This document shows positions 7,614 through 18,623 of a DNA stretch of 64,000 bases, one piece after another. Made by a program: the position numbers and the translations under genes. The notes beneath the pieces are model-generated. The model saw only the letters and a list, made by a program, of their open reading frames with translations. It was not told the origin of the DNA and did not search any database. Position 1 is the first letter of the stretch; every line of letters begins with the position of its first letter. This stretch comes from Sphingomonadales bacterium UBA656 (GTDB lineage Bacteria > Pseudomonadota > Alphaproteobacteria > Sphingomonadales > Sphingomonadaceae), in assembly GCA_002299895.1 (NCBI GenBank), contig DBOC01000014.1:124001-188000 (forward strand). The letters run 5' to 3'.

Positions 7614-9614
7614 ATGCCTAAAGTCACCGTAGACGGATTAGAACTCGAAGTCCCTGCAGGCGCAACTGTGTTGCAGGCGTGTGAGATGGCCGGGAAGGAA
7701 ATTCCACGCTTTTGCTATCATGAGCGGCTGTCCATCGCGGGCAATTGCCGCATGTGCTTGGTCGAGGTTGCGCCCGGTCCGCCAAAGCCACAGGCGTCTT
7801 GCGCGCTGCCGGCGACGGAAGGTCAGATCATCCGCACAGATACGCCGATGGTTAAAAACGCGCGTGAAGGCGTGATGGAGTTTTTGCTCATCAATCACCC
7901 GCTCGATTGCCCGATCTGCGACCAAGGCGGCGAATGCGACTTGCAGGACCAAAGCGTTGCTTATGGTCGTGGAACTTCGCGGTTTGAGGAAAACAAGCGC
8001 GCGGTTACCGAAAAATATATGGGCCCGCTGGTTAAAACGGCGATGACACGTTGCATTCAGTGCACACGCTGCGTCCGCTTTGCCGAGGAAGTGGCCGGCA
8101 TAGAAGAGGTTGGCGCGATTGGGCGCGGCGAAAATATGCAAATCACGACCTATCTTGAGCACGCCATGCAGAGCGAGCTTTCAGGCAATGTCGTTGATCT
8201 ATGTCCTGTGGGCGCATTGACCGCGAAACCTTATGCTTTTGAGGCGCGGCCGTGGGAATTGAAAAAGACACCGAGCATCGATGTGATGGACGCCGTGGGG
8301 ACCAATATCCGTCTCGACAGCCGGGGTAGGGCGGTTTTGCGCGCCTTGCCGCGCATCAATGACGATGTGAACGAAGAATGGGCGTCGGACAAGACGCGCC
8401 ATGCCGTTGATGGCCTGACCCATCGCCGTTTGGACAAGCCCTATATCCGTAAGGATGGAAAGCTGGTGCCGGCAAGTTGGGCCGAAGCGTTTGACGCTAT
8501 CAAGCCACATTGGACCGGCAAGGCGGCTGTTGTCGCGGGGGATCAGGTCGATTGTGAGACCATGTTCGCCGCGCGTGAATTGGCTGGCGTATCGATGCTT
8601 GAGGGCCGTCAAACTGGTCTAGCATATGATACATCCTCGCTTTCGGCGGTGAATTTCAACACGACTATTGCCGGCATCGAAAATGCCGACGTGATATTAT
8701 TGGTCGGTAGCGACCTTCGCCGCGAAGCACCTTTGGTGAACACGCGCATTCAAAAAGCCGTCCGTAAGCGCGGTGCTAAGGTGTTTGCAATCGGGCCAGT
8801 AACGGATTTGACCTATAAGGTTGAATGGCTCGGCGACGATTTGAGCGCGTTGGCAAAGGCGCCGAAGGCTCTAGCAGATGCATTGAAGGCCGCAGAACGT
8901 CCAGCCATCATCGTCGGCGGCGGTGCACTTCGTTATGAAGGCCTCCATGGGGCGGCCTTGGCGTTTGCGAAGAAATATAAATTGGTCCGTGATGGCTGGA
9001 ATGGCTTTAACATATTGCATTTTGCAGCAGCGCGTATGGGTGGCCTCATGCTTGGATATGCACATGAAGGCGGCATCAAGAAGCTGGCCACAGCCAAAGC
9101 AGGCTTGGCGTTTTTCCTTGGCGCGGATGAAGTGGATTACGGCCTGTTTGCGGATAGTTTCAAAGTCTATGTTGGCCACCATGGGGACAATGGCGCGCAT
9201 CATGCCGATGTAATTTTGCCAGGCGCAGCTTATTCTGAAAAATCCGGTACATATGTAAACTTGGAAGGCCGCGTGCAACGTGGTGAGCGTGCGGTATTCC
9301 CGCCGGGCGATGCGCGTGAAGATTGGGCTATATTCCGCGCTCTGTCGGATGTGCTGGGCCAGCGCCTACCATTTGATAGCCTCGATGCTTTGCGGGCCGA
9401 AATGGCGAAAGCCGTGCCTGCACTCGGCGTTGAAGGCTTGGTAGATTATGGCTGGTCGGAACCTTCGCTTTCGGCCGACGTAAGTGGCAAAATTGCCGAT
9501 TATCCGATCAAGGATTTCTACCTGACCAACGCGATTTGCCGCGCGTCTGAAACGATGCAGAAATGCTCGGCCGAACTGGTGCATGGCACGCATTTCTTGG
9601 AGGCGGCGGAATGA
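7614..9614 (+). CDS. nuoG: NADH-quinone oxidoreductase subunit G
   Basis: The 75-kDa electron-wire subunit (666 residues). From the N-terminus it holds a [2Fe-2S] ferredoxin domain (C34, C45, C48, C63), the His-ligated [4Fe-4S] N5 (H95, C99, C102, C108 in HPLDCPICDQGGEC), cluster N4 (C147, C150, C153, C197) and a molybdopterin-oxidoreductase-like C-terminal domain without a cofactor. The additional N7 motif found in E. coli and Thermus NuoG is not seen, as expected for the alphaproteobacterial/mitochondrial type. ATG 7614 (MPKVTVDG) is chosen over an in-frame start at 7515 inside nuoF. The stop overlaps nuoH (ATGA). Confidence 0.95.
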   Translation: MPKVTVDGLELEVPAGATVLQACEMAGKEIPRFCYHERLSIAGNCRMCLVEVAPGPPKPQASCALPATEGQIIRTDTPMVKNAREGVMEFLLINHPLDCPICDQGGECDLQDQSVAYGRGTSRFEENKRAVTEKYMGPLVKTAMTRCIQCTRCVRFAEEVAGIEEVGAIGRGENMQITTYLEHAMQSELSGNVVDLCPVGALTAKPYAFEARPWELKKTPSIDVMDAVGTNIRLDSRGRAVLRALPRINDDVNEEWASDKTRHAVDGLTHRRLDKPYIRKDGKLVPASWAEAFDAIKPHWTGKAAVVAGDQVDCETMFAARELAGVSMLEGRQTGLAYDTSSLSAVNFNTTIAGIENADVILLVGSDLRREAPLVNTRIQKAVRKRGAKVFAIGPVTDLTYKVEWLGDDLSALAKAPKALADALKAAERPAIIVGGGALRYEGLHGAALAFAKKYKLVRDGWNGFNILHFAAARMGGLMLGYAHEGGIKKLATAKAGLAFFLGADEVDYGLFADSFKVYVGHHGDNGAHHADVILPGAAYSEKSGTYVNLEGRVQRGERAVFPPGDAREDWAIFRALSDVLGQRLPFDSLDALRAEMAKAVPALGVEGLVDYGWSEPSLSADVSGKIADYPIKDFYLTNAICRASETMQKCSAELVHGTHFLEAAE

Positions 9615-10657
9615 CATCCTTCTTCCAAAATCTCGGCATGAACTATGAAGCTGCATGGTTCACAGCGACCATTGCAGGAATTTTGTTGATTGCCCTACCG
9701 CTGATGCTCGCCGTGGCGCTGATCATTTACGCGGAACGTAAATTATGGGCTGCATTCGCTCTGCGCCGTGGACCCAATGTGGTCGGACCTTTTGGTATAT
9801 TGCAGTCCTTTGCTGATGGTTTGAAGGTGTTCTTGCAGGAAACCATCATTCCAAGCGCGTCCAACCGCGGCTTGTTCTTAATCGCGCCGATCATCACCTT
9901 CACCGTTGCATTGATGGCTTGGGCAGTCATTCCCTTCGCGGATGGCGTGGTGCTCTCGAACATCAATGTCGGCTTGCTCTACATCCTCGCGATCAGCAGC
10001 CTGGGCGTATATGGCGTGGTTATTGCGGGTTGGGCATCCAACTCCAAATATCCATTTTATTCTGCAATGCGCGCCGCTGCGCAGATGATTTCCTATGAAG
10101 TATCGATTGGCTTTATCTTGATCTGCGTGGTCTTGTGGGCCGGTACATTCAACGTCGGCGGCATAATCGAGGGGCAGCGCAGTCATGTTTTTGGCTTCAT
10201 TAACGCTTATGCCTTAAATCCCTTGTTATTCCCAATTGCGGTGATGTTCCTCATCAGCTCGATGGCAGAAACGGCACGTGCGCCGTTTGACTTGACCGAA
10301 GCGGAGAGTGAACTGGTTGCCGGTTATCAGACCGAATATTCCTCCATGGCATTCGCTTTGTTCTGGTTAGGTGAATATGCCAATGTGCTCTTGATGTGCG
10401 CGCTAAACGCGATCCTGTTCTGGGGTGGATATTTGCCACCGGTGGACTGGGCGCCATTATACGTTGTGCCAGGGATTATCTGGTTCTTTGCTAAAATCCT
10501 GCTGATGTTCTTCATCTTCGCATGGGTAAAGGCGACAGTTCCGCGTTATCGTTATGATCAGTTGATGCGTCTGGGTTGGAAAGTCTTCCTGCCGATTTCG
10601 CTCTTCTGGGTGTTTCTGGTGAGCGGCTATCTTATGTTCACAGGACATTTCGCATGA
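9611..10657 (+). CDS. nuoH: NADH-quinone oxidoreductase subunit H
   Basis: Membrane subunit (348 residues, about eight TM helices) that connects the quinone cavity to the proton-pumping arm. Hallmarks: [20 protein letters not shown] near 40-60, [17 protein letters not shown], the cytoplasmic loop [20 protein letters not shown] (acidic quinone-channel loop) and [24 protein letters not shown] 9611 overlaps the nuoG stop; a start at 9563 would lie inside nuoG. The stop overlaps the nuoI ATG by four bases. Confidence 0.95.
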   Translation: MTSFFQNLGMNYEAAWFTATIAGILLIALPLMLAVALIIYAERKLWAAFALRRGPNVVGPFGILQSFADGLKVFLQETIIPSASNRGLFLIAPIITFTVALMAWAVIPFADGVVLSNINVGLLYILAISSLGVYGVVIAGWASNSKYPFYSAMRAAAQMISYEVSIGFILICVVLWAGTFNVGGIIEGQRSHVFGFINAYALNPLLFPIAVMFLISSMAETARAPFDLTEAESELVAGYQTEYSSMAFALFWLGEYANVLLMCALNAILFWGGYLPPVDWAPLYVVPGIIWFFAKILLMFFIFAWVKATVPRYRYDQLMRLGWKVFLPISLFWVFLVSGYLMFTGHFA

Positions 10658-11142
10658 CCACGATCACGCATCTCATCAAAACCTTCACTTTGTGGGAATT
10701 CATCAAGGCGCATTTGCTGACCTTGAAATATTTCTTCAAACGGAAGGCGACGATCAACTACCCGTTTGAAAAGAACCCGCTGAGCCCGCGTTTTCGTGGT
10801 GAGCATGCGCTGCGTCGTTATCCCAATGGCGAAGAGCGCTGCATCGCGTGTAAACTATGTGAGGCGGTCTGTCCTGCCTTGGCCATTACCATCGAATCTG
10901 AACCACGCGATGACGGCAGCCGCCGGACCACGCGCTATGACATCGACATGACTAAGTGCATTTACTGCGGATTTTGCCAGGAGGCTTGCCCGGTTGATGC
11001 GATTGTCGAAGGTCCGAACCTCGAATTCGCAACAGAAACGCGTGAGGAACTGCTCTATGACAAGACCAAGCTCCTCGAAAACGGTGCGAAGTGGGAACGG
11101 GCAATTGCCGCGAACCTTGCCGCCGATGCACCCTATCGTTAA
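10654..11142 (+). CDS. nuoI: NADH-quinone oxidoreductase subunit I
   Basis: The 23-kDa subunit (162 residues, TYKY type) bridging NuoG and NuoB through clusters N6a and N6b. Two 8Fe-ferredoxin motifs are complete: C63, C66, C69, C73 ([12 protein letters not shown]) and C102, C105, C108, C112 ([12 protein letters not shown]). An N-terminal amphipathic segment (about 1-30) lies along the membrane. ATG 10654 is set by the ATGA overlap with nuoH. Twelve bases separate it from nuoJ. Confidence 0.95.
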   Translation: MTTITHLIKTFTLWEFIKAHLLTLKYFFKRKATINYPFEKNPLSPRFRGEHALRRYPNGEERCIACKLCEAVCPALAITIESEPRDDGSRRTTRYDIDMTKCIYCGFCQEACPVDAIVEGPNLEFATETREELLYDKTKLLENGAKWERAIAANLAADAPYR

Positions 11143-11154
11143 GGGCGACCCGTC

Positions 11155-11775
11155 GTGATCCAACTTGTTTCTTTCTATGTTTTCGCAAGCATCGTCATTG
11201 CGTCCGCCGCAATGGTCATTTTTGCGCGCAATCCCGTGCATAGCGTCCTCTGGCTTATCGTGGCCTTCTTTAACGCGGCAGGTCTTATGGTCTTGATCGG
11301 TGCAGAGTTCATCGCGATGTTGTTGGTCATAGTCTATGTCGGCGCGGTTGCCGTGTTGTTCCTATTCGTCGTCATGATGCTCGACATTGATTTCGCCGAA
11401 TTGCGCGCAGGGTTCATCAAAAATGTACCGCTTGGGTTGCTACTGGCAATCGTATTGGTGGCAGAGCTTGTGCTGGGTATCGGCGCGTATCAGGCAGGTG
11501 CGGTGAAGCTGGGTACAGCAGCAGTTGGGGTGGCTTCTATATCTGCAACCGTGCCAAATATCGAGGCGGTTGGCGCCTTATTGTATAGTAAATATGTCTT
11601 TTTGTTCGAAACGGCAGGCCTGATCCTATTGGTTGCGATGGTCGGCGCCATCGTCTTGACGCACCGCCGCAGCCATGGCACGCGCGGTCAAAGTATCAGC
11701 AGCCAAGTGCAACGCCGTCCGCAAGACGCAACGCGCAATGTTAATCAGCCCAGCGGGCAGGGGGTTGAGCTGTGA
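11155..11775 (+). CDS. nuoJ: NADH-quinone oxidoreductase subunit J
   Basis: Membrane subunit of 206 residues with about five TM helices. The motifs [19 protein letters not shown] near 25-45 and [20 protein letters not shown] near 57-78 (the pi-bulge helix) identify it. The start is GTG at 11155 ([10 protein letters not shown]). The tail after the last helix is a polar, Gln/Arg-rich segment of about 40 residues. The stop overlaps nuoK by four bases (GTGA). Confidence 0.93.
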   Translation: MIQLVSFYVFASIVIASAAMVIFARNPVHSVLWLIVAFFNAAGLMVLIGAEFIAMLLVIVYVGAVAVLFLFVVMMLDIDFAELRAGFIKNVPLGLLLAIVLVAELVLGIGAYQAGAVKLGTAAVGVASISATVPNIEAVGALLYSKYVFLFETAGLILLVAMVGAIVLTHRRSHGTRGQSISSQVQRRPQDATRNVNQPSGQGVEL

Positions 11776-12077
11776 TTGGTATCGAACATTATCTTGTCGT
11801 CAGCAGCATCCTATTTGTGATGGGCGTGCTTGGCATTTTCTTGAACCGCAAAAATGTGATCATCATCCTGATGGCGATTGAACTCATCCTGCTTGCGGTG
11901 AATATCAACCTGGTGGCGTTCAGCGTGTTTTTGGGCGATCTGACGGGCCAGATTTTCGCCATGTTCGTATTGACCGTTGCGGCAAGTGAGGCCGCGATTG
12001 GCCTTGCGATACTGGTTATCTACTTCCGTGGCCGCGGCACAATTGCGGTTGATGATGTCAACCGGATGAAGGGATAA
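11772..12077 (+). CDS. nuoK: NADH-quinone oxidoreductase subunit K
   Basis: A 101-residue, three-helix membrane subunit, the usual length. The conserved [15 protein letters not shown] segment (with the buried Glu of helix 2) and [15 protein letters not shown] (with the second Glu in helix 3) are both present; these glutamates form part of the half-channel for protons. The start is GTG 11772 overlapping the nuoJ stop. Six bases separate it from nuoL. Confidence 0.95.
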   Translation: MIGIEHYLVVSSILFVMGVLGIFLNRKNVIIILMAIELILLAVNINLVAFSVFLGDLTGQIFAMFVLTVAASEAAIGLAILVIYFRGRGTIAVDDVNRMKG

Positions 12078-12083
12078 CATCCA

Positions 12084-14108
12084 GTGACTGCAATCCATTT
12101 CATCGTTTTCCTTCCACTTTTGGCTTCGCTGGTCGCTGGCTTGGGGCAGCGGTTCATTGGGGCGTTGGCTGCCAAGACAGTTACGACCTTAGGACTGTTT
12201 ATCGCCGCGTTCTTGAGCTGGCCGATCTTTATCGGTTTCTTGAATGGCAGCGAGACAGCTTATGTCCAACCGGTGATGACTTGGGTGCAGTCGGGCGAGC
12301 TGAGCTTTGACTGGGAATTGCGCGTCGATGCGCTGACGGCGGTCATGCTCGTGGTAATCACCAGCGTGTCGGCGCTCGTCCATCTGTATAGCTGGGGCTA
12401 TATGGAGGAAGACCCTGATCAGCCTCGCTTTTTTGCGTATCTGTCGCTGTTCACCTTTGCGATGTTGATGTTGGTGACGGCCAATAATTTGGTGCAAATG
12501 TTCTTTGGATGGGAAGGCGTCGGCCTTGCGTCTTATTTGCTGATTGGTTTCTGGTACAAGAAACCCAGCGCGAATGCGGCGGCGATTAAGGCGTTTGTCG
12601 TCAACCGCGTTGGTGACCTTGGCTTCATGCTCGGTATCTTCGGCATCTTCTGGTTGTTTGGCACCGTTTCCATTCCGGAAATCTTGGCTGCTGCACCCGA
12701 TAAGGTTGGCTCAAGCATCGGCTTCCTAGGGATGCGCGTTGATACAATGAGCTTATTGTGCATTTTGTTGTTCATCGGTGCGATGGGTAAATCGGCGCAG
12801 TTGGGCCTGCACACATGGTTGCCGGACGCGATGGAAGGGCCAACGCCTGTATCGGCGCTCATCCATGCGGCGACCATGGTTACCGCAGGCGTGTTCATGG
12901 TGTGCCGTCTGTCGCCCTTGTTCGAAACCAGCCAGTTTGCGCTCGATGTCGTCATGATTGTTGGCGCAACGACGGCCATTTTTGCAGCAACGGTTGGCCT
13001 TGTGCAGACTGACATCAAACGCGTCATTGCTTATTCGACCTGTTCGCAGCTCGGCTACATGTTCTTCGCAGCCGGCACCGGTGCTTATGGCGCGGCAATG
13101 TTCCACTTGTTCACGCACGCCTTTTTTAAGGCGTTGTTGTTCTTGGGCGCTGGTTCGGTGATCCATGCGATGCACCATGAACAAGATATGCGTTATTATG
13201 GTGGCTTGCGGAAACATATCCCGCTGACATTCTGGGCCATGATGGCGGGGACTTTGGCGATTACCGGCGTTGGCATATTGGGCGTTGGAGGCTTTGCGGG
13301 CTTTTATTCCAAGGATGCCATCATCGAGGCTGCGTTCGCGAGTGAATCAACCTATCATATGTATGGTTTTGCTATCGGCGTTATCGCTGCGTTGCTCACC
13401 AGCTTCTACAGCTGGCGCTTAATGTTCCTGACCTTTTTCGGAAAGCCGCGCTGGGAACAATCCGAGCATATCCAACACGCAGTGCATGAACATCATGACC
13501 ATGACACCCATGCCCATGATACGTCCAGTGATGGAACGGCTGGCTATCACCCACATGAAAGTCCGTGGTCGATGTTAACGCCATTGGCATTGTTGACTGT
13601 CGGAGCTGTTTTTGCAGGCTTTGTCTTCCACAATGCTTTCATCGATGCAGAGGCTGGCGCGGCGTTTTGGGCAAACAGCACGCTCTATTTCAACGCGCAT
13701 TTGATGCATGCGATGCACGAAGTGCCCTTGTGGGTGAAACTGTCGTCGACTGTGGCCATGGTTATTGGCCTAACGACGGCCTATTTCATGTATCAATTGT
13801 CAAAGGATGCGCCACAGCGTCTGGCCACGACCTTTGCGCCGATTTATCGTTTCTTCCTGAACAAATGGTATTTTGACGAGCTTTACAACTTCTTGTTCGT
13901 ACGCCCAGCATTCTGGTTCGGTCGCCTGTTTTGGAAACAAGGTGATATCGGGATTATTGACCGTTTTGGCCCCAATGGCTCGGCAGCTCTGGTGTCATTT
14001 GGCAGCAAAATGGCTGTGCGGATGCAGTCGGGTTATCTTTATACATATGCGCTTGTGATGCTTCTTGGCTTAGTCATCGCGGTTAGCTGGATGATGGTGA
14101 GAGCATGA
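12084..14108 (+). CDS. nuoL: NADH-quinone oxidoreductase subunit L
   Basis: The distal antiporter-like proton-pumping subunit (674 residues) with the C-terminal lateral helix. It carries the conserved [16 protein letters not shown], the TM5 glutamate context, [20 protein letters not shown] and the [15 protein letters not shown] helix. The start codon is GTG (12084). A histidine-rich cytoplasmic/periplasmic insert at residues about 461-495 (10 His in about 35 residues, [15 protein letters not shown] at its core) separates TM segments. Such inserts occur in sphingomonad NuoL proteins. The stop overlaps nuoM (ATGA). Confidence 0.95.
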   Translation: MTAIHFIVFLPLLASLVAGLGQRFIGALAAKTVTTLGLFIAAFLSWPIFIGFLNGSETAYVQPVMTWVQSGELSFDWELRVDALTAVMLVVITSVSALVHLYSWGYMEEDPDQPRFFAYLSLFTFAMLMLVTANNLVQMFFGWEGVGLASYLLIGFWYKKPSANAAAIKAFVVNRVGDLGFMLGIFGIFWLFGTVSIPEILAAAPDKVGSSIGFLGMRVDTMSLLCILLFIGAMGKSAQLGLHTWLPDAMEGPTPVSALIHAATMVTAGVFMVCRLSPLFETSQFALDVVMIVGATTAIFAATVGLVQTDIKRVIAYSTCSQLGYMFFAAGTGAYGAAMFHLFTHAFFKALLFLGAGSVIHAMHHEQDMRYYGGLRKHIPLTFWAMMAGTLAITGVGILGVGGFAGFYSKDAIIEAAFASESTYHMYGFAIGVIAALLTSFYSWRLMFLTFFGKPRWEQSEHIQHAVHEHHDHDTHAHDTSSDGTAGYHPHESPWSMLTPLALLTVGAVFAGFVFHNAFIDAEAGAAFWANSTLYFNAHLMHAMHEVPLWVKLSSTVAMVIGLTTAYFMYQLSKDAPQRLATTFAPIYRFFLNKWYFDELYNFLFVRPAFWFGRLFWKQGDIGIIDRFGPNGSAALVSFGSKMAVRMQSGYLYTYALVMLLGLVIAVSWMMVRA

Positions 14109-15667
14109 TGAACGCCGCAGATATTCCTGTTCTTTCGATCATGCTGGCCATACCGGTGGTCGCGGCAGCCTTGTGCTTGTATGTCCGCGCAGATCTTGCG
14201 CGTATCATCGCGCTATCAGCGACATTATTGAATCTGGTTTTTGGTGTCCTGCTCTGGCTCAATTATGACCCAGCGGGCGCGCAGTGGCAGTTTACCGAAA
14301 GCGCGAACCTCTTTGGTCCCATTGGTTGGCGCCTCGGCATTGACGGCATTTCGCTGACGTTGATCATGCTGTCGGTCTTCTTGATGCCAATCTGCATTGG
14401 TGCAAGTTTGACATCTATCCAGAAACGCGTTGGCGAATATATGGCGGCGTTTCTGCTGATGGAAACGCTGATGATTGGCGTTTTTGCGGCGCAGGATTTG
14501 TTGCTTTTCTATGTGTTCTTTGAAGCTGGCTTGATCCCGATGTATCTCATCATCGGTATCTGGGGTGGACAGGACCGCATTTACGCATCGTACAAATTTT
14601 TCCTCTACACTTTGCTTGGCTCATTGGTGATGCTGATCGCGATGCTGTGGATGATCCAGTTTGCGGGAACGGCGGACATCCCATCTTTGTTGAACACAGA
14701 CTTCCCAGCAGAAGCGCAGATGTGGCTGTGGCTCGCATTCTTTGCATCCTTTGCCGTAAAGATGCCGATGTGGCCAGTGCACACCTGGCTGCCTGACGCC
14801 CACGTGCAGGCCCCAACCGCGGGTTCGGTAATTTTGGCAGGCGTGCTGCTTAAAATGGGCGGCTATGGCTTCTTGCGCTTCTCTTTGCCGATGTTCCCGG
14901 AGGCAAGCGCGGACTTCATTCCTTTGGTCTTTGGCCTGTCGATGGTCGCAGTGGTCTACACCTCGCTTATTGCTTTGGTGCAGCAGGATATGAAAAAGCT
15001 GATCGCTTATTCCTCGGTCGCGCATATGGCGATTGTGACTGTGGGCCTGTTCACCTTCAATCAACAAGGTATCGAAGGCGCGATCATCGTGATGTTGAGC
15101 CACGGCCTTGTGTCCGGCGCGCTCTTCTTATGCGTCGGCGTCATCTATGACCGCCTGCATACCCGTGAGATCAGCCGTTATGGCGGCCTCAGCGTCAACA
15201 TGCCCAAATATGCTTTATTGTTCATGCTGTTCACCATGGCGAGTGTTGGTTTGCCGGGTACCAGCGGATTTGTCGGTGAGTTTTTGAGCCTTGCTGGTGT
15301 GTATAAGGTTTCCACCTGGGCAACACTCATCGCCACCACGGGGATTATCTTGGGCGCTGGCTATATGCTGTATCTCTACCGGCGCATTGCATTTGGGCCG
15401 CAGGTCAATGCTGATGCCGCTGCAATGTCGGATGTGAATGGCCGTGAAATGTGGCTGCTCGCGCCCATTGCAGTCGTGGTTTTGTGGATGGGTGTTTACC
15501 CTGAAACATTCCTCGCACCCATCCGCCGCGATGTAGCAACGATTGTAGCTCGTATCGAACGCGCTGCACCAGCGGGGGACAGTAAGCTGAAACTAGTCGA
15601 TCCAACCACCGCGCGGTACCGCGTCGTGCATCATGCGGAAAAAAAATTGGCTGAGGGGAGCCATTGA
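14105..15667 (+). CDS. nuoM: NADH-quinone oxidoreductase subunit M
   Basis: Antiporter-like subunit of 520 residues, about 14 TM helices. Diagnostic segments are [21 protein letters not shown] (with the key Glu of TM5), [20 protein letters not shown] (the Lys of TM7 and the HTWLPDAH loop), and [18 protein letters not shown] 14105 overlaps the nuoL stop. The C-terminus extends into a short basic tail. The stop overlaps a TTG that lies six bases before the preferred nuoN ATG. Confidence 0.95.
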   Translation: MMNAADIPVLSIMLAIPVVAAALCLYVRADLARIIALSATLLNLVFGVLLWLNYDPAGAQWQFTESANLFGPIGWRLGIDGISLTLIMLSVFLMPICIGASLTSIQKRVGEYMAAFLLMETLMIGVFAAQDLLLFYVFFEAGLIPMYLIIGIWGGQDRIYASYKFFLYTLLGSLVMLIAMLWMIQFAGTADIPSLLNTDFPAEAQMWLWLAFFASFAVKMPMWPVHTWLPDAHVQAPTAGSVILAGVLLKMGGYGFLRFSLPMFPEASADFIPLVFGLSMVAVVYTSLIALVQQDMKKLIAYSSVAHMAIVTVGLFTFNQQGIEGAIIVMLSHGLVSGALFLCVGVIYDRLHTREISRYGGLSVNMPKYALLFMLFTMASVGLPGTSGFVGEFLSLAGVYKVSTWATLIATTGIILGAGYMLYLYRRIAFGPQVNADAAAMSDVNGREMWLLAPIAVVVLWMGVYPETFLAPIRRDVATIVARIERAAPAGDSKLKLVDPTTARYRVVHHAEKKLAEGSH

Positions 15668-15669
15668 TA

Positions 15670-17112
15670 ATGGAACTGAACGCCTCTCTTTCTCTGGTCC
15701 ACCCAGAAATTATTTTGAGCTTTTCGGCACTCGCGTTGCTACTTTTGGCTGCATGGCGTGAACAGGCCGGACGCCTGATCAGCATATTGGCCATCGGGGC
15801 CCTCAGTGCCGCTGCCGCATTCGTCATCAACTTCATGCTGAATGGCACAAATTTATCCGCCTTCGATGGTCTTTTAATCAATGATGCATTCGGCAATTTC
15901 TCCAAGATATTAATCTTCCTTGCCGCGGCGATCTCATTGATGATTGCGCCACGCTTCTTGGAAAATGCGGGCGCTATGCGTGCCGAATATCCCGTGCTCA
16001 TCTTGCTGTCCTGCATCGGTATGGGCGTAATGGTTTCGGCAACCGATTTGGTAACTCTTTATATCGGATTAGAATTGCAGAGCTTGTCAGCTTATGTTCT
16101 TGCAAGCTTTGTGCGATCGGATGGGCGCTCTGCCGAAGCCGGGCTTAAATATTTTGTCTTAGGCGCATTGGCCAGCGGCATGCTCTTATTCGGCGCGTCT
16201 TTGGTGTATGGCTTTGTAGGATCGACAAGCTTTGCGGCTATCGGAACGGCGATGGATGCTGAGGTTGGCTTGGGCTTGATTTTCGGCATTGTGTTCATTC
16301 TCTCAGGTCTGGCGTTCAAGATAAGCGCTGCGCCATTCCACATGTGGACGCCTGACGTGTATGAAGGGGCACCTACACCGGTCACTGCTTTCTTCGCTAG
16401 TGCGCCAAAAGTTGCGGCTATTGCGTTGACCATCCGTATCGTGCTGGAGGCATTTGGTTCGCAAATATTGGTATGGCAGCAAATCATTATTGCGGTCGCT
16501 TTAATGTCGATCATCATCGGCGCGGTTGGTGCCATTGGTCAGCAAAATTTGAAGCGCCTGATGGCCTACAGCTCCATCAACAATGTCGGCTTCATTCTCA
16601 TTGGCCTCGCTACGGGCACCGAGCAGGGTATTTCCGCCATGCTGGTCTATCTGGTAATCTATGTAGCCATGACCTTAGGCAGCTTTATCTGCTTGATGCA
16701 GTTGAAGGATAAAGACGGCGGTTATCGGGAAGAGTTTGCCGACATTTCGGGCTTATCAAAGACGCGGCCTGCGCTTGCGGCTGCTTTGGCGATTTTCATG
16801 TTCAGCCTTGCCGGCATTCCGCCATTATTCGGTTTCTGGGGTAAGCTCGTGGTGTTTAATGCCGCGGTTGCTGCTGGTTTATTGCCTCTGGCTGTCATCG
16901 GCATCACAGCATCGGTCATTGGCGCGTTTTATTATCTGAAGGTCGTCAAAGTCATGTATTTTGATGATGCGGCTGATGTGATTGTCGAAAGCGATGATAA
17001 GGTTCTCGTCTGGACAGGTGGGGTTTTGGCCGCTGCGAATTCACCTATCGGCTATTTGGCAATACCTGCGCTTGGTATCTGGACGGCTTATGCCGCGAGG
17101 GCGCTGTTCTGA
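15670..17112 (+). CDS. nuoN: NADH-quinone oxidoreductase subunit N
   Basis: Third antiporter-like pump (480 residues). LYIGLELQSLSAYVLASF carries the TM5 glutamate, KISAAPFHMWTPDVYEGAP the TM7 lysine and loop, and LKRLMAYSSINNVGF the TM8 lysine. Two starts are possible: TTG 15664, overlapping the nuoM stop, and ATG 15670. The ATG is preferred because the GAGGGGAG ribosome-binding sequence ending at 15661 is then correctly spaced. The stop TGA 17110-17112 forms a CTGA overlap with the probable birA start. Confidence 0.93.
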   Translation: MELNASLSLVHPEIILSFSALALLLLAAWREQAGRLISILAIGALSAAAAFVINFMLNGTNLSAFDGLLINDAFGNFSKILIFLAAAISLMIAPRFLENAGAMRAEYPVLILLSCIGMGVMVSATDLVTLYIGLELQSLSAYVLASFVRSDGRSAEAGLKYFVLGALASGMLLFGASLVYGFVGSTSFAAIGTAMDAEVGLGLIFGIVFILSGLAFKISAAPFHMWTPDVYEGAPTPVTAFFASAPKVAAIALTIRIVLEAFGSQILVWQQIIIAVALMSIIIGAVGAIGQQNLKRLMAYSSINNVGFILIGLATGTEQGISAMLVYLVIYVAMTLGSFICLMQLKDKDGGYREEFADISGLSKTRPALAAALAIFMFSLAGIPPLFGFWGKLVVFNAAVAAGLLPLAVIGITASVIGAFYYLKVVKVMYFDDAADVIVESDDKVLVWTGGVLAAANSPIGYLAIPALGIWTAYAARALF

Positions 17113-17825
17113 CGCCCATTTTTGAAGAAGTCGCTCTTACTGGATCTACGAACGCGGATCTCTTGATACGGGCGGCGCAAGGCGCTCCCGAAGGGCTTTG
17201 GCTTCGCGCCGATGCGCAAGATGGCGGCAGAGGGCGTCTTGGCCGTATTTGGGAAAGCCCAAAGGGTAACCTCTTTGCCAGCGTTATTGTGCGGTTACGC
17301 GATACGGATCCTGCGCCCGCGGGTTTGGCTTTTGTAACTGCCGTTGCGGCATATGACGCAATCCGACAGATGGCCCCGCACGTGGATGTCTTCCTCAAAT
17401 GGCCCAATGACATTTTAGCGCATGACGGTTCAAAGATATGCGGGATGCTGTTGGAACGCGCTTCAGACGCGGTGGTGGTGGGCATTGGCCTGAATCTCGT
17501 CTGGCACCCACAAAATCTAGATCGTAAGGTATCTGATCTAAGGACGCTCGGTGCTGCCCCGCCTGATGCCCAAGCGGCACTGGAGATCCTGGCAGAGGCG
17601 TTCGCCCGCCATCTCAATATCTGGCGGCAGTCGGGACTGGATAGCATCGTACGATATTGGGAAGCGCAGGCCCATCCTCGCGGCACAGCCTTATCTGCAA
17701 AGCTGCCTGATGGCGCGCAGGTCGATGGTCTTTACGCTGGTCTTGATGCGGACGGCGCGTTGCAGCTTCGCTTGGCGGATGGTACAATTCGTGCCATTCA
17801 CGCAGCTGATGTTTTTCTAATCTAA
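17109..17825 (+). CDS. birA: Biotin--[acetyl-CoA-carboxylase] ligase, probable CTG start
   Basis: Activates biotin as biotinyl-AMP and attaches it to biotin carboxyl carrier protein. Catalytic motifs are present: TGSTNADLL at residues about 11-19, GGRGRLGRIWESPKGNL (the biotinyl-AMP loop), and KWPNDI with the biotin-contacting lysine. There is no N-terminal DNA-binding domain, so this is a monofunctional ligase. The first ATG/GTG/TTG-type codon in frame is TTG 17163, which would delete the essential STN motif; none exists between the in-frame stop at 16998 and that point. CTG 17109 overlaps the nuoN stop as CTGA and has GAGG at 17097-17100, eight bases upstream, so it is the best start (238 residues). 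Confidence 0.85.
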   Translation: MTPIFEEVALTGSTNADLLIRAAQGAPEGLWLRADAQDGGRGRLGRIWESPKGNLFASVIVRLRDTDPAPAGLAFVTAVAAYDAIRQMAPHVDVFLKWPNDILAHDGSKICGMLLERASDAVVVGIGLNLVWHPQNLDRKVSDLRTLGAAPPDAQAALEILAEAFARHLNIWRQSGLDSIVRYWEAQAHPRGTALSAKLPDGAQVDGLYAGLDADGALQLRLADGTIRAIHAADVFLI

Positions 17826-17837
17826 AAGGGAACGGCT

Positions 17838-18623
17838 ATGCTGCTCGCAATTGATACAGGAAATACCAATGTGAAGTTTGCATTGGTTAATGGCGCTGGC
17901 GAAATTGTGCAGCGATGGCGCATTGCGACCGATGCACGGCGCACGGCAGACGAATATGCCGTATGGTTGGATCAATTGATTCAAATGGCGGGCTTTCGTC
18001 GTACAGATATAAAAGCGGTTATCATTGCCACGGTTGTGCCGCGCGCTTTACATAACTTGCAGTTGTTGGCGACGCGCTATTTTGGAACCGAAGCCTTGGT
18101 TGCCGGACGCGGCAGCGTTGGATGGGGCATTCCATTGCGTGTGGCCGAACCGCACGCGGTGGGCGCTGATCGTGCGGTGAATGCTATTGGGGCACATGCA
18201 TTGGCCGAAGGACACAAGGTCGTCATCAGCTTCGGTACAGCAACAACGTTTGATTATATTGGACCTGATGGCTCCTATCGCGGCGGCAGCATTGCGCCGG
18301 GCGTTAACTTGTCACTCGATGCGCTCTATGCCGCCGCAGCGATGTTGCCGCGAATTGCAATCGAACCACCACCAAATGATAGCGTTATTGGTACAACGAC
18401 AGTTGGACAAATGCAGATTGGCATCTATTGGGGTTATGTGGCGATGATCGAAGGGATCCTCGCACGGATGAAAGCTGAAATTGTCGAACCAGTGTCGGTC
18501 ATTGCAACCGGTGGCTTGGCCATTTTGTTTCAGCAGCATGGCCATTTGTTTGACCGGGTAGAGCCCGATTTGACGCTGCGGGGTCTGGCGCTTTTATACA
18601 GGAATAGAGACATTAATTCATGA
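17838..18623 (+). CDS. coaX: Type III pantothenate kinase
   Basis: First step of coenzyme A synthesis, phosphorylating pantothenate; type III enzymes belong to the ASKHA (actin-like) fold and are not feedback-inhibited by CoA. The N-terminal [11 protein letters not shown] at 6-16 is the phosphate-1 motif, [12 protein letters not shown] near 114-125 and [11 protein letters not shown] near 133-143 are the pantothenate and phosphate-2 motifs. 261 residues, normal length. AAAGGGAACGG precedes the ATG. The stop overlaps rnj by four bases (ATGA). The birA-coaX-rnj order after nuoN recurs in sphingomonads. Confidence 0.92.
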   Translation: MLLAIDTGNTNVKFALVNGAGEIVQRWRIATDARRTADEYAVWLDQLIQMAGFRRTDIKAVIIATVVPRALHNLQLLATRYFGTEALVAGRGSVGWGIPLRVAEPHAVGADRAVNAIGAHALAEGHKVVISFGTATTFDYIGPDGSYRGGSIAPGVNLSLDALYAAAAMLPRIAIEPPPNDSVIGTTTVGQMQIGIYWGYVAMIEGILARMKAEIVEPVSVIATGGLAILFQQHGHLFDRVEPDLTLRGLALLYRNRDINS

